The position numbers and the translations under genes were made by a program. From NCBI GenBank assembly GCA_947652115.1, contig OX393565.1, positions 12,971,191 to 13,035,190 on the forward strand: a stretch of 64,000 nt of DNA, in the 5' to 3' direction. Below, in pieces: positions 28,581-35,406 of this stretch. The stretch is from Blastomussa wellsi. Lineage: Eukaryota > Cnidaria > Anthozoa > Scleractinia > Plerogyridae. Below the pieces are notes generated by a model, which saw only the letters and a list, made by a program, of their open reading frames with translations, did not search any database and was not told the origin of the DNA. How positions within the stretch are numbered: position 1 is the stretch's first letter; each line of letters starts with the position of its first letter.

Positions 28581-29164
28581 CTTCCGAAAAATTTCATTTT
28601 TTGCTAAAAAATTGCGGGTGCCGCGAAACGTTGAAATTACGATGTTCTCGTCATAAGAACACTGCGCGCACATTTGCGCTTTAATTTCAGGCGATTCGGA
28701 CGAAGTTCCAAAAAATCACTTTTTGGCCTTCCGAAAAATTTCATTTTTTGCTAAAAAATTGCGGGTGCCGCGAAACGTTGAAATTACGATGTTCTCGTCA
28801 TAAGAACACTGCGCGCACATTTGCGCTTTAATTTCAGCCGATTCGGACGAAGTTCCAAAAAATCACTTTTTGGCCTTCCGAAAAATTTCATTTTTTGCTA
28901 AAAAATTGCGGGTGCCGCGAAACGTTGAAATTACGATGTTCTCGTCATAAGAACACTGCGCGCACATTTGCGCTTTAATTTCAGGCTATTCGGACGAAGT
29001 TCCAAAAAATCACTTTTTGGCCTTCCGAAAAATTTCATTTTTTGCTAAAAAATTGCGGGTGCCGCGAAACGTTGAAATTACGATGTTCTCGTCATAAGAA
29101 CACTGCGCGCACATTTGCGCTTTAATTTCAGGCGATTCGGACGAAGTTCCAAAAAAGCACTTTT

Positions 29165-29364
29165 NNNNNNNNNNNNNNNNNNNNNNNNNNNNNNNNNNNN
29201 NNNNNNNNNNNNNNNNNNNNNNNNNNNNNNNNNNNNNNNNNNNNNNNNNNNNNNNNNNNNNNNNNNNNNNNNNNNNNNNNNNNNNNNNNNNNNNNNNNNN
29301 NNNNNNNNNNNNNNNNNNNNNNNNNNNNNNNNNNNNNNNNNNNNNNNNNNNNNNNNNNNNNNNN
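29165..29364. other. Assembly gap, 200 N
   Basis: Exactly 200 N, so a placeholder of unknown true size. The array ends inside a unit immediately to its left. The sequence to its right is non-satellite, so the real edge of the array is missing. Confidence 0.99.
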
Positions 29365-30059
29365 TAAAAGTGGGGAGGGACTTATAATATATTTTAAGTG
29401 TTAGAGCAAAATTTTATCGGCAAGTTTTTAAAAGGCCTAAATTTTTAATGTTAGCTGGCCTTGTAATCTCAAATCCTCTTCTCTGTCATCCTTTGGATTT
29501 GGACCAGAACGCCTGTAAAATAGGCAGCTGCAACCTCCTCTCTTAAGAGTTTCCGTTGATATGATTATATTTGTAGGATGACCTGGCTCAATACGTTTAC
29601 GCTAAAATAAAGTGATTTATTTTAATATTTACCAAGAAGCATATTGGGAAAATTTGCGATGCGCTCATCCTACTGTATGCTGACATATGGAGTTCAAAAC
29701 CAGAAGAGAAATTCTGAAAACCGAGTTTAATTTGTGGGATCATATGCGCATGTGACAGAGCTAGTCGAAGATGGTAAAGGGTATTTTCGTGATTCGTAAA
29801 TGGCCTAAAAAAGCTGTATTAGACTTTTATGGAGTGAGATCTCTTGCTAAAGAAAAAGGCGTTGCGAGCAGTATTGATTGCTCCTTCATGCGAACAGCTC
29901 GTTCGCCAGCAGCTGTGGAAAGCTTTTGCATTCGAACCCAACAACAGTGGAAAAACGAAATGGCCTATTTTCTTGAACTTGAAAGCATTTTACAAGGAAT
30001 GATCAGCATAGCATCCAGGCTGTACGTACGTTCGTGTCAAAAAATGCATTTTTTTCGTG

Positions 30060-30260
30060 AAAAATGAAATGCCGATTTTATTTCCCGTGAATTGTGAAAG
30101 GACCATTTTATTTTCCGTGAAACGTGATCTTGATCAATTCCACATACGCTAGACCATTTTATGGAACGCTATACCAATTCACCGTAAGCTAAAATGTTAC
30201 GCTGAACCAAATCACAATACGCTAAACCAATTAGCAATAAACTGAGCCGTTTTACAAAGG
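30060..30260. repeat. Degenerate minisatellite-like stretch
   Basis: Variants of ACGCTAAACCAATTCACAA and of ACCATTTTATTTTCCGTGAA recur every ~20-28 bp (CATACGCTAGACCATTT, AACGCTATACCAATTC, TACGCTAAACCAATTAGC). Copies are poorly conserved, so this is an old short tandem repeat. Confidence 0.4.
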
Positions 30261-30910
30261 GAAGCTGAATTGTTTATATTTAGGTTAGATCGTTTTTGTT
30301 TTTATTGTCCCGTTTTCTCATCGGGGATAAGACCGTTTCATCACTGTCCATTTATCAGTTGAGTTTCCCATTCGACTACAGACCACCTTTGCAGTTGCAT
30401 TTTAAATGCATCATTTCTAAACCTTCTGTACCATCTTGAAAAGGACAATTAGACCATTTCAGTTTACGCTAAATTATTTGCAAAGTTTGTATTTTTGGCA
30501 GTGACGGCCGCCTACATCAGCATAGTCAAGATATTGACTTGTGCCTTTGATGTGCCATTCTATAAAAAAACAATGTTTCAATTGTGCTATAATTACCAGT
30601 ACCTAAACCTATTTGCCTCAGACTAAGGCCTTATTTTTTAAGGTTACTGAACAGGTTCGGGGTGCTTTGCGCAAAAAAATCTTCACGCGCGCGTAATTTG
30701 AGGGAAGTGCCTAAACCTATACATCATTTTAAGGATTATAGAACCAAAAAAGTCTTGGAATTTTTTGTAACTGGTGAAATTTAATATAAGAGAAGCTGCA
30801 GTGACTTAAATGCAAATAGAACAATGTTTATAATTGCGGCAAACTCACGTCGGATTTTGGCCCTTCGAAGTAAACAATGAATGCACGCCACTCAACACAT
30901 TTTTGGCTTT

Positions 30911-31058
30911 AAAAGTGTGTCGGGGAATCGTTAGATTAGCTCTCAAAAAAAGTTATTGTAATTCAAAGTTTGTTCACGTACTTTTCTCTGATTGACACAG
31001 CATTTGGACTTATATCTTCAAAACGAAAAACAAATAAGCTAAAGCCCGACACACTTTT
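30911..31058. repeat. Small inverted repeat, possible foldback element
   Basis: AAAAGTGTGTCGGG at 30911-30924 is matched by its reverse complement CCCGACACACTTTT at 31045-31058. The interior shows little further pairing. It may be a short MITE, but no target duplication was identified. Confidence 0.35.
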
Positions 31059-31344
31059 GGAGAAAAGGGATTCATGTACCGATGAAGTCTCACATGCAAA
31101 CTAGCCGCTCAAAGATGATAAACTTAACGAAAAATTTTGCCGAGAAATGCGGCAAAGAAAGTTTCGTAAACATAGCACTCCTACGGGGAGTGGTTTTCCG
31201 GTTTATCGCGTTAATGTCTCTTAATGTCTCGCGCGAAACTCGCGGGAAAGTGGTGGTAGATATTATTTCAAGATCAAAGTATCCTTTGCAGGCAATTCTG
31301 AGGCAGAATTATAATGTGGTAATTTCTTGCGGGTTTTGACCGCG

Positions 31345-31485
31345 ATGGGGAAAACACTGAACAATTTCCGGCCCAGTAAGAGGAAAAAGATCACCAAAGA
31401 GTACAAAGGCTTCAAAAAAGGCGAACGAAAATCGCGAGCAAGCCGCCGATCGGGAAAGGGTGCTCTCCGAAGTGCGGGAAGCAGG
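31345..31485 (+). CDS. Putative first coding exon, basic peptide
   Basis: An ATG in a good context (GCGATGG) opens 47 codons rich in Lys and Arg, including stretches like SKRKKITKEYKGFKKGERK. The exon would end in front of a strong splice donor, GTATGT at 31486-31491; if unspliced the frame closes at 31506. I do not recognise the protein and no downstream exon was found. The Polinton begins 150 bp later, so if this is a real host exon, the element sits in its first intron. An accidental open frame is the main alternative. Confidence 0.3.
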
Positions 31486-31629
31486 GTATGTAGCACGCAT
31501 CTATAAAATATTTGTTTTTTCTGTCCGTGTACTGGTGCATACAGGAAGAACCTTATAATGTTCTTAGGTTAAGAGTCATTGGATAGCAATACCGTATTGT
31601 TTAGCGTATCGGCTCTTCAGTCTTGTGTT

Positions 31630-31635
31630 CTTTAT
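31630..31635. repeat. Left target-site duplication of the Polinton (CTTTAT)
   Basis: CTTTAT lies directly before the terminal AGTAGTAAAGCACGC and is repeated exactly at 46613-46618 after the right end. A 6-bp duplication is the known hallmark of Polinton integration. Confidence 0.93.
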
Positions 31636-31909
31636 AGTAGTAAAGCACGCTCGTACGGCACGTAGCCAATCAGAATCGAGTATATAGATCATGTGACAGC
31701 TCTCGACCAATGAGAAGGCCGGATTTCATCCAAGATGGCCGCCCTGAAGAGAAGGCCTGTGATTGGCTGAGAAACAATGGAAAAAGGCGCCATAGGCCGC
31801 CATGTTGGATATTTGGATGCTGCAGGCCGCCATTTTGGATCTGCCGGCGACCATTTTGGATTTTGAAACCGGAAGTGAAAAAAATCACGCAACAACCGGA
31901 AATGGAATG
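31636..31909 (+). repeat. Left terminal inverted repeat (~270 bp), promoter-like
   Basis: Pairs with 46346-46612 at about 90% identity by eye. It starts with the heptamer AGTAGTA; short tandem repeats at the tips are known for Polintons and fit slide-back protein priming. It contains CCAAT motifs (AGCCAATCAGA, GACCAATGAGA and the inverted GTGATTGGCTGAG), repeated YY1-like GCCGCCATNTTGGAT, and ETS-like ACCGGAAGTG and ACCGGAAATG near its inner edge. No gene lies within it. Confidence 0.93.
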
Positions 31910-32094
31910 TCCATTTTTTATTTAACAACAGCAAGAATGATGAAAACAATTACGGAAAAAGACATCGACATCCTTAATGCCATGGTAACGGTTAAGTAGA
32001 CAAACAACATCGATTTTGTCTTGAGGCCCTACAAATAAGAAATGACAAGCATGATCCAAAGGATTGACTTCGATGACTCACAACTGACTGTACA

Positions 32095-32729
32095 TTAACA
32101 TATCTTGCAAGTGCATGAAATCGTAAATGTTCCAAGGTTCATTGTTCTGTTTAACCAGCGTGTGAAGATCTTTGGCGTAAGTGAATGGGGTTTTTTGCAG
32201 GCGTTGTTGAGGTACTTGTATTTTTGTACACCATGTCGTTTTTGTTGTCGAGGTAAGTGTTCCAAAGCTGCAATAGTTCCACCATGATTTTCGGTCCCAT
32301 GGGATCGTCCTCTGGGAGCCTCACGAGAGTACATTGGGTTTTTTTCGCAAACTCAGCAACATCCTCGTTTACGGTGAGCAAGTAACCAATTCTCTTTCCG
32401 TCTTGCAATCGTTCACACAGTGGTCTGAGACGCATCACGTGAGGTAGTGTATACTGAAAAATCACAAAAAACGAAAGTCAGTCACATCTCCAGGAATAGG
32501 GGATCTTCGTTATCCTCTGCGAACAGGCACTCGAAGAATTTGTCTATACACGCTTCTGCCCTGTTTGACGATTTGTTATTTCTCCACTCCAACCATCCTG
32601 TGAGGAAACCAAGGATGTCCTTGATAGGATGTTTCTTTTTCTGGGGCTTTGATCTGCGTCAGCCGTGCGGTTGTTGTTGTCGTCAGCAATCTCTTCCATG
32701 ATTTTTGACTTTGTGTTGAGACAACCCAT
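32095..32729 (-). pseudogene. Unrecognised Polinton accessory gene, broken
   Basis: A minus-strand gene of about 200 codons that I cannot name. It starts at an ATG at 32729 or an in-frame ATG at 32699 and passes through an acidic, Asn-rich segment. It then shifts frame near 32650, continues through a segment with GWLEWRNNKS and KFFECLFAEDNEDP, and meets TGA near 32476. It resumes with LPHVMRLRPLCERLQDGKR and LLTVNEDVAEFAKK, shifts frame near 32227, and ends at TAA (32095-32097). The stretch around 32433-32470 reads GTGACTGACTTTCG...TTTTTCAG on the coding strand, so a tiny intron is a possible alternative to a lesion. It is divergent to the RING-like gene and shares a promoter region with it. 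No catalytic motif is visible. Confidence 0.55.
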
Positions 32730-32765
32730 GAAAAAAACGATGCATCTGTCATTGCTCCGCTCGCG

Positions 32766-32900
32766 CTTTTATGCACGAGGGAAGACCCCCCGCGTGACCT
32801 GAGGGGTTAGAGGGGGTATGGGGTATCCCCTTTTTTGGGATCACGTGACCTTTCGTTTGCCTATAAGCGTGGGGGCTCGATGGGCCTTGTTCTTCACGTG
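32766..32900. promoter_or_regulatory. Divergent promoter region with two TATA boxes and two CACGTG motifs
   Basis: On the minus strand GCATAAAAGCG (32764-32774) lies ~37 bp before the leftward gene. On the plus strand CTATAAGCG (TATAAG at 32862-32867) lies 43 bp before the RING-like ATG at 32910. Two TCACGTGAC E-box sites (CACGTG at 32842-32847 and 32895-32900) flank the plus TATA box. Confidence 0.5.
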
Positions 32901-32909
32901 ACGAAAAAA

Positions 32910-33534
32910 ATGACAATGCGACGAAGTCGTCGATTGAGTGGAAGAAACCCCGAATTCGAATTGGTCGAGGATCGTTGTTTTGTGTGTTTGTTGTCCATTG
33001 ACGTGAATTCCTTGCTGCAGTGAGTGCGTCGCGAATGTTGCGGTAAATTCCTACATCGTCGATGCCATGATGCGAATCCCGAAGAGCTCTTTTGCGAACA
33101 TTGTCGAGCGAAGGTGGTCGTTCCCTTGGATCAGGAAGCCTTGAATCGTATTCAGCGGTATCGAGAGGAACGCTTGTACAGAAATTTTCCCGTGCCTGGA
33201 GAACATAGCTTTAACGTGGTGTGTTTGTGTTTTTGCTTGGATGTGGGTGGGGAGTCAACGGTAGAGCGTTCGCCTTGCGAGCGAAAGGTTCTGGGATCGA
33301 AATCCATTTGATTTTTTCGTTTTTTTGCAGCTGCCTTTCCCGTTTGACGAGCGCGTGTGGGAGCCATTGCTGGAACATATCCTACCCACAGAATCGACAG
33401 TCGTTGCGTGGGGACTCAAAAAAAATGTCAAATGTCAAATGAATGATTATAGTGGTCATGCACTTAGCTACATCAAGCTAATTCTCAGACATGCCACACC
33501 ATGTAATGGATATGACCGACGAACTGTTTCTTGA
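32910..33534 (+). pseudogene. RING-like zinc-binding gene with one probable intron, interrupted by TGA
   Basis: Starts at an ATG 43 bp downstream of a TATA box. The frame encodes a basic N-terminus, then DRCFVCLLSIDV, an in-frame TGA (33021-33023), and RRECCGKFLHRRC followed by ELFCEHCRAKVV. Together these give the C-x2-C, C-C-x3-H-x2-C and C-x2-C spacing of a RING-type finger. A probable intron runs from about 33216 or 33219 to 33331, with a pyrimidine-rich tract and TTTTTTTGCAG acceptor. The second exon (33332-33534) contains LPFPFDERVWEPLLEHILP and YIKLILRHATP. The TGA falls where the finger would need a residue, so it is more likely decay than recoding. RING proteins usually act as ubiquitin ligases; that role is inferred only from the cysteine and histidine spacing. 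Confidence 0.6.
33241..33312 (+). ncRNA. tRNA-Ala(UGC)-like relic or SINE head
   Basis: AACGGTAGAGC resembles a tRNA A box. TTCGC-CTTGCGA-GCGAA (33269-33285) forms a perfect 5-bp anticodon stem with a 7-base loop and anticodon TGC. GGGATCGAAATCC resembles a B box with one mismatch. The acceptor stem does not pair and the 3' side runs into T-rich sequence, so this is a tRNA-derived fragment rather than a working tRNA. It lies inside the probable intron of the RING-like gene. Confidence 0.4.
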
Positions 33535-33543
33535 AGAAATTTT

Positions 33544-33710
33544 AGTAGTATAGCCAGCATGAAACAAATACCACCTGCGTCGTGCACCGATTGTCACAAC
33601 ATCGCCGAAGTGGAACCAAGCTCGCCAAAAGGTCGCTTGGTTCCACTTCGGCGAATTTGTGACAACGGTGCACTCCTTGGTAGTATTTGTTTCATGCTGG
33701 CTATACTACT
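33544..33710. repeat. Foldback A: AGTAGTA...TACTACT, ~78-bp arms
   Basis: Left arm 33544-33621 and right arm ending 33710 are imperfect reverse complements with a ~12-base centre. Its tips, AGTAGTATAGCC and GGCTATACTACT, share the terminal heptamer of the Polinton. Inside the left arm is AATACCACCTGCGTCGTGCACC, related to the same place in foldbacks at 35180 and 61754. The flanking six bases differ (AATTTT and GCCAGA), so there is no 6-bp target duplication. Confidence 0.85.
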
Positions 33711-33785
33711 GCCAGAAGAACATGAAAAACCAATTAGGAAGAAGAGGCGGAGACCAAAAATGTGCGGAGAAAACAATTGCGAGTT
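33711..33785 (+). pseudogene. 5' fragment of a Cys-containing leader gene
   Basis: Directly after foldback A the frame reads PEEHEKPIRKKRRRP then MCGENNCEFC and then runs without a break into unrelated structural-gene sequence at about 33785. A similar basic leader and NNCE motif follow foldback B at 61.9 kb, so this looks like the first part of a small zinc-binding gene cut at a recombination joint. Confidence 0.5.
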
Positions 33786-34520
33786 TTGTGAGATCTTTCT
33801 TGATCAAATAGGAGTTTCTGAGTTCTTTTTGATAAACTTCGTTGTCTTTGACTTTGGCGACCATTTCAACCACTTTGGACACAAGAAAAATGAAGCTATC
33901 GATCAATCTATCAGATGTCGAGAAATACATCAAACGTTTGGAGGCCTTTGAGGGCTCAAAGATTGGGAAAAATCGGAAGATTCCTCACAAACAGCTGAGC
34001 TTTCCTCACCAACCGCTGAGCTTTCCTCACCAACCGCTGAGCTTTCCTCGGCAACCGCTGAATAATTCCGAACAAAAAATTCTTTTGAACATTTGTTTTC
34101 CAAATTACAATGGCTGAAGAACAAACTTCCGCGAAAGCAAGCGCTCTTCCAATGGAAAGCCAAGTAACTTCACAAACTCCGAGCGCTGCCACAAAGACAC
34201 CCAAAAATCCCAAGCGAGTGGCCGCTGGTAGACTGGTTGCTCAAAGAACTCGGTTGGCCCGCCACGCGCAGAATAAAGCTCTCGAGAAAATCGCCAACGA
34301 AAAAAAATCTGCACCCCATCCTCCTGCGCCTGCGCCGTCAGAGCCCGCTGCAGATGATTCGAAAGGCGGAAATTGGTTCAGCACAACCCAATGAATCTCT
34401 ATCTTTGGAATTGGCGCATTGATTGTTACGACTTATGTAAAGCGTGAAGACATCAAAGCCTTTTTTCGGCCAACTGCGCTGGCACCTCCGCCAGCACATG
34501 CGCCACAGGTCTCGAGATAA
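33785..34520. repeat. Second, inverted and scrambled copy of the 41.4-42.2 kb structural genes
   Basis: From about 33921 to 34500 the sequence is the reverse complement of parts of 41430-42225. It contains the end of the 195-aa gene with four ~21-bp TTTCCTCACCAACCGCTGAGC-like repeats, then the adjoining small gene. The piece 33785-33920, however, matches 42045-42180 on the same strand. So one ~135-bp block is flipped relative to its neighbours. The copies have diverged by scattered substitutions, so this is not a recent assembly duplication. Confidence 0.85.
34110..34520 (+). pseudogene. Second copy of the Ala/Pro-rich single-TM Polinton gene, stopped by TGA
   Basis: ATG at 34110 opens a frame homologous to the gene at 41414-41832. 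It has a Thr/Ser-rich N-terminus, basic VAAGRLVAQRTRLAR, LEKIANEKKSA, an Ala/Pro hinge, then a TGA (34392-34394) where the other copy has a Trp codon (TGG). The frame reopens through a hydrophobic segment and KREDIKAFF to TAA at 34518-34520. This copy keeps the reading frame near the N-terminus that the 41.8-kb copy has lost. Function is unknown; the layout suggests a small membrane-anchored virion or assembly protein. Confidence 0.75.
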
Positions 34521-34548
34521 GCAAGGGTATCCCAAACGTGGGTACTAC

Positions 34549-34824
34549 ATGGTTCCAGCTAAACGCCGGCAAACTGACGTCACCCCCCATCGCAATCCAA
34601 ACATTTTTTACGATGTGTTGTTACCAGACCCAGACGTCCCTTTTGACGAAGCGTTGTGGAATGAGTGTCAGACAGAGAAAATCTGGATGGCTGATGACAG
34701 TACCAATTTTATTGTTTATCCCAAAGAGATCAAAGGTCGTGACTATTCAGAAAAGAAAGAACCCATGCTGAGACAGCATATCTACACGAGGCGCGTCATG
34801 GCAAAGAACGAGAAAACACATTGA
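34549..34824 (+). CDS. Unrecognised 91-codon frame, possibly a gene fragment
   Basis: ATG at 34549, stop TGA at 34822-34824. The peptide has a basic start (MVPAKRRQTDV), then NPNIFYDVLLPDPDVPFDEA, a Trp-containing acidic middle and a basic end. The open frame extends left of the ATG to about 34512, where the scrambled structural-gene copy ends, so it may be a truncated downstream portion of some other Polinton gene. I do not recognise it. Confidence 0.4.
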   Translation: MVPAKRRQTDVTPHRNPNIFYDVLLPDPDVPFDEALWNECQTEKIWMADDSTNFIVYPKEIKGRDYSEKKEPMLRQHIYTRRVMAKNEKTH

Positions 34825-34982
34825 CTTTGTTAAACTCTTGTTTTTTATTTATAACAACAACAACTTTTTTTGCAATCATTCTATTTACAATGCCATGAAC
34901 ATGTAAAAAATATATTTGATTTTTTCACCATGAGTTTAAATGTAAAAATACAATGATTTTTTATTTCACAATATTAATAAAG
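34825..34982. other. AT-rich spacer with possible poly(A) signal
   Basis: Very AT-rich. AATAAA occurs at about 34976 on the plus strand and the complement TTTATT at about 34846. No gene seen. Confidence 0.4.
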
Positions 34983-35171
34983 ATGTCACACTTGTATAAA
35001 ATAGAGCCTCTTACTCTACGTTTGCGAGCATCCACTGCCAAAATGCGTGACACTCTGTTACGGGACAATGATACATGGATTAGTGGATGTGAAATCCGCA
35101 ACTCGGTAAAAGTTCGACCACACTCGCTTTCACATGTTCGTATTTCAGGAACCATACAATTCCAAATCTAG
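34983..35171 (+). CDS. Small hypothetical frame (62 codons)
   Basis: ATG at 34983 to TAG at 35169-35171. The peptide is rich in Leu, Arg and Ser, with no membrane segment or recognised motif. It ends 9 bp before foldback C. It could be a shortened gene or chance. Confidence 0.25.
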   Translation: MSHLYKIEPLTLRLRASTAKMRDTLLRDNDTWISGCEIRNSVKVRPHSLSHVRISGTIQFQI

Positions 35172-35179
35172 ACAAGGTA

Positions 35180-35296
35180 AGTAGTATATAAAGAGTCAAA
35201 TGACCACCACCTCGTCACGCGTTCCTCGTCGCTTGCTTCGCAAGCTCCTCGTCACGCGCTCCTCGTTTGTGTTCATTTGACTCTTTATATACTACT
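35180..35296. repeat. Foldback C: AGTAGTATATAAAG...CTTTATATACTACT
   Basis: The outer 24 bp on each side are perfect reverse complements (AGTAGTATATAAAGAGTCAA and its mate). The middle contains CACCTCGTCACGCG and tandem TCCTCGT blocks around the hairpin GCTTGCTTCGCAAGC. Tips and the CACCTCGTC block match foldbacks A and B. The outer arms also contain TATATAAAG, and the polymerase ATG follows 110 bp after the right end, so this could double as its promoter. Flanking six bases (AAGGTA and TGGCAG) are not a target duplication. Confidence 0.85.
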
Positions 35297-35406
35297 TGGC
35301 AGAAGAACATTGGCACGTTCGATCAATTGGATAGAAGCGGCGGCTCTCAAAGAGGTCAACCATTTAGAGTTTTGCGAACCAATTAGAGATATGCACCAAA
35401 AGCAAA

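Larger units (their letters stand above)
1..29164. repeat. 147-bp satellite array, about 198 tandem units
   Basis: The whole stretch is a head-to-tail tandem repeat with a unit of 147 bp; unit starts fall at 1, 147, 294 and so on, with rare 1-6 bp indels. Neighbouring units differ by a few substitutions. Useful landmarks in each unit are GCCGATTCGGACGAAGTTCC, the near-palindrome CCAAAAAATCACTTTTTGG, GCGAAACGTTGAAATTACG and TGCGCGCA. Subfamilies change along the array: TTTTTCTTAAA variants up to about 12.4 kb, TTGGGCTTTAA and GCTAATAAATTGTGGG variants at about 12.4-22 kb, and GCGGGCAC or GCGGTTTAA variants after 22 kb. Because 147 is 49 codons, one minus-strand frame can stay open across units, but most units have TGA in it, so I do not call any protein here. 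The array runs off the left edge and into a gap, so its true length is unknown. Confidence 0.99.
29365..31344. other. Host flank without recognised genes
   Basis: AT-rich sequence. An ATG-started frame at 29771-30067 (98 codons) has no recognisable motif and I do not call it. The only structure seen is a degenerate short tandem repeat near 30.06-30.26 kb and a small inverted repeat at 30911-31058, listed separately. Confidence 0.6.

Noticed and set aside
1..29164. CRISPR array
   Set aside because: The repeats are contiguous 147-bp units without unique spacers, in an animal genome.
29771..30067. 98-codon ATG frame in the host flank
   Set aside because: No recognisable domain, splice or promoter support. 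Retained only as a note in the flank description.
33241..33312. A functional tRNA-Ala gene
   Set aside because: Only the anticodon arm pairs properly. The acceptor stem does not pair and the B box has a mismatch, so it is listed as a relic.
33544..33710. Foldbacks as bacterial-type terminators
   Set aside because: The context is eukaryotic, the arms are ~78 bp, and there is no T-run after the stem.
33544..35296. Foldbacks A and C as ordinary MITE insertions
   Set aside because: The flanking six bases differ (AATTTT/GCCAGA and AAGGTA/TGGCAG), and the sequence beyond the right arm is conserved between loci. A plain transposon insertion does not explain this.
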